Source: Ancrocorticia sp047602305 (GTDB lineage: Bacteria; Actinomycetota; Actinomycetes; Actinomycetales; Actinomycetaceae). From it: 64,000 nt of DNA. Positions 32,892 through 40,747 of the stretch are shown in pieces. The DNA is taken from contig JASGHO010000001.1 of NCBI GenBank assembly GCA_047602305.1, positions 3,410,001-3,474,000 on the forward strand. The letters are read 5' to 3'. Below the pieces are notes generated by a model. The model was not told the DNA's origin. It searched no databases and was given only the letters and a program-made list of their open reading frames with translations. The stretch's first letter is position 1, and each line of letters begins with the position of its first letter. The position numbers and the translations under genes are program-made.

Positions 32892-33005
32892 ATGGAACAC
32901 GACGTCGTCGTCAAAGAAGAACTCGACATAGCTTTCCCTGTGCACGCAGTTCGTCCTCCGAAGACCGTAGGCGGAATGCTCACAAACATCATCGAAAGTG
33001 AGTGA
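32892..33005 (+). CDS. Small ORF (37 aa) overlapping the Dcu-type transporter start
   Basis: ATG 32892 opens a 37-codon frame starting MEHDVVVKEELDIAFPV and ending GGMLTNIIESE. GCGAGGAC lies 8-9 bases upstream as a plausible ribosome binding site. The TGA (33003-33005) overlaps the transporter's GTG (33002) in GTGA, so ribosomes finishing it could start the transporter. The peptide is acidic at both ends, has no membrane segment, and I recognise no family. It may be a real small protein or a regulatory leader peptide. Codon usage is compatible with coding but cannot prove it. Confidence 0.5.
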   Translation: MEHDVVVKEELDIAFPVHAVRPPKTVGGMLTNIIESE

Positions 33006-34318
33006 CGTACATGATCTGGTTACAGTTCGCCGTTGTTCTCCTTTTTATCTTTATTGGTGCCCGAATTGGTTCGATTGGAATCGGTTTCGCGGGCGGTGCG
33101 GGCGTTATCGTCCTCGGCCTGATGGGCCTGGAAGTTGATCCTGTTCAAGGAATTCCGTGGGACGTCCTCGGGATCATCATGGCGGTTATTGCCTGCGTGG
33201 CAACCATGCAGGCAGCTGGTGGCCTGGATTATCTGGTGCAGGTGACAGAGCGTCTGCTGCGCCGTAATCCCAAGCGCATCACCTTCTATGCTCCCATCGT
33301 GACCTACATGATGACGTTGCTCTGCGGTACGGGCCACGTGGCCTTCTCCTCACTTCCGGTTATTACCGAAGTGGCAAAGGAGCAGGGCATTCGTCCCTCT
33401 CGGCCGTTGACCATCTCCGTGGTGGCTTCCCAGGTTGCCATTGCCGCTTCTCCGATTTCCGCGGCGATGATCGCCATGACCGCTGCTGTTGAGCCAAACG
33501 GAGTTGACTACATTCAGGTGTTGATGATCGCCATTCCCACCACCTTTGTCGGCTGTATGGTTGGTGCGCTGGTGTCCTCACGCATGGGTGTGGAACTCGA
33601 GGACGATCCGGTCTACCAGGAGCGCAAGCGGATGGGATTGATCCAGAAGCGTGACATCGAGTCCGTGGAGATTCTCCCCGGTGCGAAGTCTTCCGTGTGG
33701 ATCTTCCTCGTCACCGTTTTGGTGGTCATGGTGTACGCAACTCTCTCCTCGGACAAGATTCCGATCATGTCTGAACCGCCACTTGCGCGCAACGTCGCGA
33801 TCATGACGTTCATGCTCGCAGCGGCCCTGGTGATGGTCTTTGTCTGCAAGCCGAACGTCGCGGAGATTTCCTCGATGAGCACCTTCAAGGGTGGAATGTC
33901 TGCCTCGGTGTGTATCCTCGGCGTTGCCTGGCTTGGAAACACCTTTGTGAACGGCCATATTGAGGAGATCAAGGCCGTTGGTGAATCGGTACTGAGTAGC
34001 TCGCCGTGGCTGCTTGCGGTGGTCCTCTTCTTCGCTTCGGCCCTGTTGTACTCGCAGGGAGCCACAACCGCGACCCTCATGCCGGTCGCGCAGGCGATGG
34101 GTGTGTCTGGGGCGGTCATGGTTGCGTCCTTCCCGGCAGTGACGGGACTCTACCTGCTTCCCACCTACCCGACGACAGTCGCTGCAATCGAGATGGACGA
34201 CACCGGTTCAACCCGAATCGGAAAGTACGTCTTCAACCATCCGTTCCTGCTGCCAGGTGTCGTGAGCGTTGCGGTTGCAATCGCTCTTGGATTCCTCATG
34301 GCGCCGATTCTGCTCTAG
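33002..34318 (+). CDS. Dcu-family anaerobic C4-dicarboxylate transporter
   Basis: 438 residues, about the size of DcuA/DcuB, with 10 or more membrane segments. Family hallmarks are LQAAGGLDYLVQVTERLLRRNPKRI, the TLLCGTGHV stretch near residue 105, and the C-terminal YLLPTYPTTVAAIEMDDTGSTRIGKYVFNHPF. Dcu proteins exchange fumarate, aspartate and succinate in anaerobic respiration. The start is either GTG 33002, overlapping the small ORF, or ATG 33011. Whether it is DcuA- or DcuB-like cannot be decided here. A terminator follows. Confidence 0.92.
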   Translation: MTYMIWLQFAVVLLFIFIGARIGSIGIGFAGGAGVIVLGLMGLEVDPVQGIPWDVLGIIMAVIACVATMQAAGGLDYLVQVTERLLRRNPKRITFYAPIVTYMMTLLCGTGHVAFSSLPVITEVAKEQGIRPSRPLTISVVASQVAIAASPISAAMIAMTAAVEPNGVDYIQVLMIAIPTTFVGCMVGALVSSRMGVELEDDPVYQERKRMGLIQKRDIESVEILPGAKSSVWIFLVTVLVVMVYATLSSDKIPIMSEPPLARNVAIMTFMLAAALVMVFVCKPNVAEISSMSTFKGGMSASVCILGVAWLGNTFVNGHIEEIKAVGESVLSSSPWLLAVVLFFASALLYSQGATTATLMPVAQAMGVSGAVMVASFPAVTGLYLLPTYPTTVAAIEMDDTGSTRIGKYVFNHPFLLPGVVSVAVAIALGFLMAPILL

Positions 34319-34661
34319 GTCATCTTTGAGATCTTCGGCTTGAGTTCTTTGGCTTGCGAGCTTCGGTTTGAGGTCCCGTCGTTAGCGTGATGATTGGCCT
34401 GTGACGATTGAGGATCTGGCGAGGACTTCGAAAGAATGGCCGGGGAAGGAACACATTCGCCATGTTCCTTCTCCGGCTTCTTTTGTCTGCTCGGCGTCGC
34501 CCGATTTCTACCCAGCTTCACCCGTCCCGCTCGGCTTCGCCCGTTCTAATCGGTTACCTCTCGTCCGGTCGCCGTCGCCCTCCATCTGGCTTCTCTTGAT
34601 CGGCAATGCCTCGGGAGCAGAACCCGGTCTACCATTTATAGGAGTAGAAAGTGAGGCAAGC
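34319..34661. other. Intergenic region between the transporter and racemase genes
   Basis: 343 bases. It holds the terminator at 34439-34477, then short repeats of (C)TCGGCTTCGCCCG type (34490-34550), and TTTATA with GGAGTAG just before the racemase gene. No gene is apparent; the in-frame extension upstream of the racemase is not protein-like. Confidence 0.5.
34439..34477 (+). terminator. Intrinsic terminator after the Dcu transporter
   Basis: GCCGGGGAAGGAACA (34439-34453) pairs with TGTTCCTTCTCCGGC (34463-34477), 15 bp with one wobble, and TTCTTTTG follows. It separates the transporter from the racemase gene, which therefore may have its own promoter. Confidence 0.85.
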
Positions 34662-35405
34662 ATGAAACCAACTCTCGGTATTCTGGGTGGGATGGGCCCC
34701 GCGGCCACGGCTGAATTCCTCAAGGAAGTCACACGTCAGACGCCCGCGGCGTGTGATCAGGAGCATTTCCCGTCGATTTCTCTGTCGGATGTTCTGGTTC
34801 CGGATAGGACGACGGCGATCTTGGGCGGCTTCGATAACGTCACCCCGCGCTTGAAAGAAGATTGTGAGAAGCTGATCGCCTGGGGCGCGAATGCCATTGC
34901 CAGCCCGTGCAACACCGCTCATTATTTCTTGCGTTCCTTCATTCACGATCTGCCCGTGATCTTTGTGGACATCGTGGATGCGACCACGGATCAAGCAGTT
35001 TATCGCTCACGCCAGGCGGCGGCACCGGGAGAGAGGCCCGCCGCTTGGCTCACCTGTACTCGAGGCACTGTACAGACTGGCCTCTATCAGCGTTCGGCGC
35101 AGGAACGCGGACTTGATCTGCTGGTTCCTTCCGACGATTACTTCGATGAGTTTTCCGCCATCATCGCGCTCGTGAAATCCGGTGATCTGGCTGAGGCGGG
35201 TGCCCGTTGGCGGGTGGCCTGTGAGGATCTCACCTCCCAGCGCAACGTGCCCGTCCTGACGGCATGCACCGAGTTGCCTCTTGCCCACGAAGCTTCCGGC
35301 TTGCCTTCGCAGATGGAGGTGTCCTCTCTCAAGGCGCTGGCCTACGGAATTATCAACGCCATGGGCGTCACGCCGCTGCCGCGCGAGGGTGTCGATCCGA
35401 TCTGA
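34662..35405 (+). CDS. Aspartate/glutamate racemase family protein
   Basis: 247 residues from ATG 34662. The family start LGILGGMGPAATAEF and both catalytic Cys segments are present: ASPCNTAHYFL (first Cys) and TACTELPLA (second Cys). The pair suggests an active PLP-independent racemase, most likely aspartate racemase, making D-Asp. Position after a dicarboxylate/aspartate-type transporter fits such a substrate, which is inference. Confidence 0.88.
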   Translation: MKPTLGILGGMGPAATAEFLKEVTRQTPAACDQEHFPSISLSDVLVPDRTTAILGGFDNVTPRLKEDCEKLIAWGANAIASPCNTAHYFLRSFIHDLPVIFVDIVDATTDQAVYRSRQAAAPGERPAAWLTCTRGTVQTGLYQRSAQERGLDLLVPSDDYFDEFSAIIALVKSGDLAEAGARWRVACEDLTSQRNVPVLTACTELPLAHEASGLPSQMEVSSLKALAYGIINAMGVTPLPREGVDPI

Positions 35406-35484
35406 GTTGAGTCCCGGCTGGGTTGGTCGAGGACAAGTTGGGACGGGACGGGCGTCACTGGCCTATAGCCGAAGCGGGCGTTTC

Positions 35485-37392
35485 CTAGTTTGGTACCACC
35501 GAACCGTCCTCGTGGATCGCGACTCCCTCCTCGGCCGTGTTGATCGTTGCGAATGTGGCGCGTCCGGCCGGGGCGAGTCTGATGACCACCCGCTCTGATG
35601 TGGTAGATCCCAGGATGTCGTTCGCACACTCCTGCAGGGAGCGCATCGCGGCTTCGGGCAGGTCGTCGTCGCCTCGGTCGTCCATGAGGACGACGGCGGT
35701 TCCGCGTTCGCGCGCCCGGCGCACCGGGTCCTTGATCAGGGAGGTGAGGCGAGTTCCGCCGCGGATTTCGTCGCGGAGTTCGGCTTCGAGAAGCGCGGCT
35801 TGTTGCCGGGTTTCGGCAGTGATGGGCTCGCCGGAAACGACGAGTTCGAGGATCGGCCGGACTTGTTTGTCCAGAGAGTCAAGCATACTTTCGACGACGG
35901 CGGCCGCCTGCTCGCTTTCGATTCGTTCGGCTTCGAGCTCCATCCGTTGGCGTTCATCACTGATGATCCGCACGGAGGCCCAGCGGGCAAGTAGTACGAC
36001 GAAAACCCACGCAATGATCGACATGACGTGGAATGTTGCGATTTCTGCAATGCGGACGAGCGGTAGGTTGTTGTTGATGACCCACAGGGCAATACCCGCT
36101 ACCAACGCCACGATGCCGAGCCCCGCGGCAGCGATCCGGCTATAGAGCGCCAATCCCCAGCACAACACTGTCAAGAACCCAATTGACCATGATGCACGTC
36201 CTGGCCAGCTCGTGGAAATGGTCTGAGATATGTGCGCGATGTTGGCGATTCCACAGATTATCGGAACCGAGTAGGCAAGGGGCGCGGGAAGCACACCCTC
36301 TCGCCACGGTAAGAGAAAGAGCAATGCAAATATGGCGAACGGGAGAAATGCCACCACAGCAACCCAGGGGTGCCGGTAGGCATCCCAGTACATCAGGAGT
36401 TGATAGATATGGGTAACGATGAAATAGCCGATAATCGCACGAGCCGGCCATAGTTTGATGACGTCCTCAATGTGCATGGGAGATAGAGCCCCCGGGTATT
36501 GGGGATCTTTGTGTGGATGCGTCAGCGGATGCGTGAGGACAACCTGGGTTCCCTGGCCGGGCGATGAGGTAACGGAGGCTTTTCCACCAACGGTCTGCAT
36601 TCGGTCGAGGATTGAACGCCGTATGCCGAGACGGGAGGTGTCCAGATTTCTTGGAGTGAAGCCGTTGCCGTCGTCATGGATGGTGATGCTAGCCCCCTCG
36701 TCCGTGACGGAAAAACGAAGGCGAATCGATGGCTCCGGATAATTGGCTGTTGCAGCGTGACGGAGGGCGTTGGTCAGGGCCTCGTGAGTAGCGTCGAACA
36801 ACGCCGCGCCGACTCCCGGCGGCAGTGTCACCGACTCCGGATGATTCTCGTCAATCGCGATGCGTGGACTGAGTTCGCAGGTCATTCTTCTGATGTTCTC
36901 GAATAGTTGGGCTGAGGAAGAGCTACTTTGATCGTTGATGCGCTGGTCAAGCATCGCCAACGTTTGGCGGGCCGTGGCGGCGAGGATGCGCCGGTTGGCG
37001 AGGCCGGTGGCAACCGAGATAAGCACCGAAAGAATGTGGTCGTGAATGAAGCTGTTCATTCGCTGCCGAGCTGCGCTCTTGGCCTTCTGGGTACGAGAAG
37101 CCATCTTCTCTAGATCGAGAACTCGTTCAGCCTCATCGAGTGCGATGCCCTTTCGCATCAGCCAAGAAGCGGCGGTGATGTAGATCAAGTTGAAACTGAG
37201 CCCTGCAGTCGTCAGGCCGAGCTGTCGTGGTTCGAGAGACCCCGTGGTTTCCACAAGGGAAATAGCAGCCATAAGGTATGTCAGAATCAAGAGCAATATG
37301 ATCCGCAACGATTCTGGGAAAACCGCAACTGTAAGTAACACAAAAATTGCTGAGTGCGTCTGGAATGGATGTTCATTGGGGGCGAGTGCCAA
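35485..37392 (-). CDS. Double-module sensor histidine kinase
   Basis: 635 residues from TTG 37392. Module 1: three membrane segments (to ~80), an HPK7-like dimerisation helix with His117 (SFIHDHILSVL), then an ATPase domain with N box ATHEALTNALRHA, G1 HDDGNGF and G2 LGIRRSILDRM. Module 2: five membrane helices (~318-480), then a cytoplasmic helix (ERQRMELEAERIESEQ) and a domain lacking recognisable N and G boxes, i.e. a degenerate second kinase-like module. No response regulator lies nearby. The frame overlaps the preceding 138-codon membrane ORF by 20 bases and may be joined to it by a +1 shift in a C5 run. Confidence 0.8.
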   Translation of the reverse strand: MALAPNEHPFQTHSAIFVLLTVAVFPESLRIILLLILTYLMAAISLVETTGSLEPRQLGLTTAGLSFNLIYITAASWLMRKGIALDEAERVLDLEKMASRTQKAKSAARQRMNSFIHDHILSVLISVATGLANRRILAATARQTLAMLDQRINDQSSSSSAQLFENIRRMTCELSPRIAIDENHPESVTLPPGVGAALFDATHEALTNALRHAATANYPEPSIRLRFSVTDEGASITIHDDGNGFTPRNLDTSRLGIRRSILDRMQTVGGKASVTSSPGQGTQVVLTHPLTHPHKDPQYPGALSPMHIEDVIKLWPARAIIGYFIVTHIYQLLMYWDAYRHPWVAVVAFLPFAIFALLFLLPWREGVLPAPLAYSVPIICGIANIAHISQTISTSWPGRASWSIGFLTVLCWGLALYSRIAAAGLGIVALVAGIALWVINNNLPLVRIAEIATFHVMSIIAWVFVVLLARWASVRIISDERQRMELEAERIESEQAAAVVESMLDSLDKQVRPILELVVSGEPITAETRQQAALLEAELRDEIRGGTRLTSLIKDPVRRARERGTAVVLMDDRGDDDLPEAAMRSLQECANDILGSTTSERVVIRLAPAGRATFATINTAEEGVAIHEDGSVVPN

Positions 37393-37789
37393 GTGCTCGA
37401 AGAATTGAGGCTGGGGTTCTTATGAGCGCATAGATACCCATGCATAGGTAAGCCACGAGGGCTATGATTGCGAGGCTTTGCCACAGAACATCAAGCCGTG
37501 CGGGACCGTGCCCCATCTCTTTCTCGTGGCTGAGGTATTCCCAGATGATGGCAATACTGGCAACGAGTCCCGCCAGTGCTGCTGCAACTATCGGAAGAAG
37601 GATGAAGGGTTGAAATGCGGGGCCGACGTAAGGTGCGCGAGCCATGACAGGTTCGACCGTTGATAGGCCAACCTCGACGGAGGTCAAGCTGACCGGGATA
37701 GTGAGCGCGCGACGCAAGAACCGCGTATAGGGGCCGGAGCGGTGGAAGGGCCCGGACGTCGTCGTCGGAAAGGTAGCAAGTCCACTCAT
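37373..37789 (-). CDS. Membrane protein, possible N-terminal part of the sensor kinase
   Basis: 138 residues from ATG 37789. Two membrane helices are visible (FILLPIVAAALAGLVASIAI; LWQSLAIIALVAYLCMGIYA), with a hydrophilic N-terminus. The frame ends TRPQ-stop, 20 bases into the kinase frame. A +1 shift at the five C's (plus-strand GGGGG at about 37378-37382) would continue TRPNEHPF into the kinase and give a continuous five-helix sensor. Either the two ORFs are translationally coupled, the gene is frameshifted, or there is programmed frameshifting. Confidence 0.65.
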   Translation of the reverse strand: MSGLATFPTTTSGPFHRSGPYTRFLRRALTIPVSLTSVEVGLSTVEPVMARAPYVGPAFQPFILLPIVAAALAGLVASIAIIWEYLSHEKEMGHGPARLDVLWQSLAIIALVAYLCMGIYALIRTPASILRALGTRPQ

Positions 37790-38077
37790 GCGATCTCCCA
37801 AGTCCACGCATTTAGAGTGATTGTATAGAAAAGGATGGGTACCGGGGCCGGTATGACCAGATAAGTCGGCTTTTGATTCGTTGACCTGCCCAATCGTGCA
37901 CGGGACCGTTCTGTACCTCACGAGCCAAGAACTGAGGGTTTGGCAGGGTGGGGTCCAGAGCTTCTCGTTGATAAGAGGCGTTGACCTCCCACAAGAGCTT
38001 TGGAATGATCCAAGTACTGACTTCCAGCCCAACGACGGGGTGGTTGTCTCACCTGATGTGTGAAGAAGGAGATCTTC

Positions 38078-40453
38078 GTGAAAAGAAGACGATGGCAAAG
38101 TGGGCCAGTTGGGCCACCGAAGAGAATGACGCGAGGTGTTGCCGGGCTGCTCGTATGTGGATTGCTACTGCCGGGTGGCGCGGCTCTGGCCGTACCTGAT
38201 GATCCCGCGCCCGCGGGTACCGCGTCCGTCGAGGCGCTCACGTCCACGGCGCCGGACTCGCCACCAGACTTGGCGCCGGACTCGCCACCAGACTTGGCGC
38301 CGGACTCGGAGTCGACCATTCCTCTCGACACGATCATCGCCAATGATGCCAATGACGTCGTCGACTTCTCGGACGAGAATCTCAAGCAGTGCGTGGCCAA
38401 GCAACTGAACATTAGCTCTACAAGGGACATCACCGTAGGTGACATGAGCAAATTGAAGAGACTTGATTGTGATCTGAATGGGAGCGTAGATCTTTCGCCG
38501 CTGCAATACGCGACAGGTCTCATTGCTCTCAACCTCGCCGCAGATGGAGAGCCAAGCAGTAACAATCAGATCACTGACTTGTCTCCGCTCAGTGGGCTCA
38601 CATCGCTCAAGATCTTGTCTCTCAGTGACTATGGAATCAGTGATCTCAGTCCGCTGGCGGATCTCACCGAACTCACCGACTTGGGCCTGTGGAGGAACGC
38701 GATCACAGACGTGAGTCCGCTGGCTCGTCTCACTTCGCTTCGTAGTTTGGGCCTGAACAACAATAAGATCAGTGATCTCACGCCGTTGACTGGTCTCACT
38801 GGACTGACATCTTTGGAACTGCGGTGGAACGAGATAACAGATGTCGGTCCGGTTGCCCAGCTGAGGTCGCTTAATACGTTGATGCTTGGTGGCAATGAGA
38901 TCAGTGATGCGACGCCGCTGGCAGGTTTAACCTCATTACAGGTTCTAGACCTTCATGGTAATGAGATTAGTGATGTGACGCCGCTGGCGGACCTCACCAG
39001 GCTATCTCGGTTGCATTTGAACGATAATCTCATCAGCGATGTGTCCCCTCTGGGAGGCATCAGCCTCCTTGGAACGCTGGAACTTGGCGGCAATCAGATT
39101 AGTAACGTCTCGGCATTGAGCGGGCTTCTTAAACTCCGTCATCTGACTCTGAACAACAATCAGATTGGCGATGTTTCGCGGTTGGTCAACCTTCCTTCCC
39201 TCGCCCACTTGGAGCTGTCCGATAATCCGTTGAGCTCCATCGAGCCATTAGCTGCTTTCACCCAGCTTGCATCGCTGGGCCTTAGCGGAACCGGGGTGAA
39301 CGACGTATCATCACTGCTGAGCTTGAACAGCCTCTCCTACTTGCGCCTCGCACGAAATAACATCTTTCACCTTCACAATCTTGCCCAGTTTGACAAGATT
39401 AGGGCATTGGATGTTTCCGGTAATAGCATCACTGACCTGAGTCCGATGAAAGACCTTCCTGAGCTTATGAGGCTAGACGCCTCGGATCAGGTTGTTGCTC
39501 TTCCTGATGTGGTAACGGGAAAAACATACTCGCTTCAGTCTGTGTATTGGTTCGATAGCTCTTACGTGCCGGTTGCTATTGCTTCCGGTCAGGGAGAAAT
39601 CCGGCCTGGGACTGTGAGATTCGATATGCCCCGGGGTGGAGAGGCGAGCCTCACCTGGCAGCAGAACGAGGAAAGAGAAGGGACAGAAGAGGAGGGCTGG
39701 GCAGGCCAATGGGTAGGAACACGTTTCTCCGGGACGATGACTCAGAAGGTTCTACCTGAGTCCCCGCTGACAGACGTGGGGGATCACCTCGTGTTGCGCA
39801 CGGGGAACCTGTACGAGAGTCGCTACGATCTTTCGTCTGGTCCGTTTGATTCCCAGATTCCCTACGGTCGATCCGCTGACGAAACCTTCTTCGGTGATTG
39901 GGATGGCGACGGCGTCGACGGAATTGTGGTCCGCCGCGGCAACTCGTTCTATTTCAAGGACGTCGTCGGCCCGGGAACCGCTGATCGGGTTGTGACGTAT
40001 GGGCGTCCCGGCGACACGGTTCTCGTGGGCGATTGGGATGGCGACGGTGTTGATTCGTTGGCTGTACGCAGGGGCAACACGTATTTCGTGAAGAATTCTC
40101 TGGCCGGCGGGCATGCGGATGTTACGGCCATCTACGGCCGGGTTGACGACTCGGTTCTGGTGGGCGATTGGGATGGCGACGGCGTCGATACGTTGGCTGT
40201 GCGCCGCGGTGACACCTATTTCCTCAAGAACGTGATTGCTGGCGGTGTAGCCGATCGTGTCGTGGTGTTTGGATTGCCGAACGATGAGGTCCTTGTCGGG
40301 GATTGGAACGACGACGGCGTTGACTCTCCGACTATTCGTCGCGGCGCTGAGTTCACGGTGTTTGACTACTTTGCCGACGCTAACGCCAAGGTATTCGTGA
40401 CCTTCGAGCTTGGCGAGGGGAGCGAGACTGCTTATGCTGCGCGGCTGAGGTAG
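38078..40453 (+). CDS. Secreted leucine-rich-repeat protein with calcium-type repeats (1)
   Basis: 791 residues from GTG 38078, with AAGGAG 6 bases upstream; GTG 38060 would add six residues. A signal peptide (MTRGVAGLLVCGLLLPGGAA) leads to a Ser/Pro/Asp-rich linker (ASPDLAP-type repeats). An internalin-like block of ~15 SDS22-type LRRs of 22 residues follows (NQITDLSPLSGLTSLKILSL). A beta-rich spacer leads to four repeats of about 47 residues with GDWDGDGVDTLAVRRG, DxDxDG calcium loops as in FG-GAP/VCBS repeats. No LPXTG or C-terminal helix exists, so attachment to the cell is unknown. Probable adhesin. Paralogue of the next gene. Confidence 0.88.
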   Translation: MKRRRWQSGPVGPPKRMTRGVAGLLVCGLLLPGGAALAVPDDPAPAGTASVEALTSTAPDSPPDLAPDSPPDLAPDSESTIPLDTIIANDANDVVDFSDENLKQCVAKQLNISSTRDITVGDMSKLKRLDCDLNGSVDLSPLQYATGLIALNLAADGEPSSNNQITDLSPLSGLTSLKILSLSDYGISDLSPLADLTELTDLGLWRNAITDVSPLARLTSLRSLGLNNNKISDLTPLTGLTGLTSLELRWNEITDVGPVAQLRSLNTLMLGGNEISDATPLAGLTSLQVLDLHGNEISDVTPLADLTRLSRLHLNDNLISDVSPLGGISLLGTLELGGNQISNVSALSGLLKLRHLTLNNNQIGDVSRLVNLPSLAHLELSDNPLSSIEPLAAFTQLASLGLSGTGVNDVSSLLSLNSLSYLRLARNNIFHLHNLAQFDKIRALDVSGNSITDLSPMKDLPELMRLDASDQVVALPDVVTGKTYSLQSVYWFDSSYVPVAIASGQGEIRPGTVRFDMPRGGEASLTWQQNEEREGTEEEGWAGQWVGTRFSGTMTQKVLPESPLTDVGDHLVLRTGNLYESRYDLSSGPFDSQIPYGRSADETFFGDWDGDGVDGIVVRRGNSFYFKDVVGPGTADRVVTYGRPGDTVLVGDWDGDGVDSLAVRRGNTYFVKNSLAGGHADVTAIYGRVDDSVLVGDWDGDGVDTLAVRRGDTYFLKNVIAGGVADRVVVFGLPNDEVLVGDWNDDGVDSPTIRRGAEFTVFDYFADANAKVFVTFELGEGSETAYAARLR

Positions 40454-40469
40454 CCCGATACTGTACGTG

Positions 40470-40506
40470 CTGGGGGTGGAGACAATGGTACTGTCTCTAC
40501 CCCCAG
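40470..40506 (+). terminator. Hairpin terminator after LRR gene 1
   Basis: CTGGGGGTGGAGACA (40470-40484) pairs with TGTCTCTACCCCCAG (40492-40506), 15 bp with one wobble, followed by TTTGG. It makes the second LRR gene likely to have its own promoter in the following ~240 bases. Confidence 0.8.
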
Positions 40507-40747
40507 TTTGGCTTTGCCTGCGCGAGGCCAGGCGTTGCCTGTTTGGCGGCCATACAAGTCCCGTGGCCCTGCTGAATCCGATAGCTTTGGTGGGCCTGGC
40601 GACCGGGACATACCCGATATGGAAGTGACTTAGGTCGCAATTGGGCGTTGCTCTGTTGCAGGGAGTTTGGGATGATCTAGGGACTGGGGTGTCCGGCTCG
40701 TCGCTGAGCGTTTACCCTCTGTCACATCCATAAGCAGGGAGAATGCC

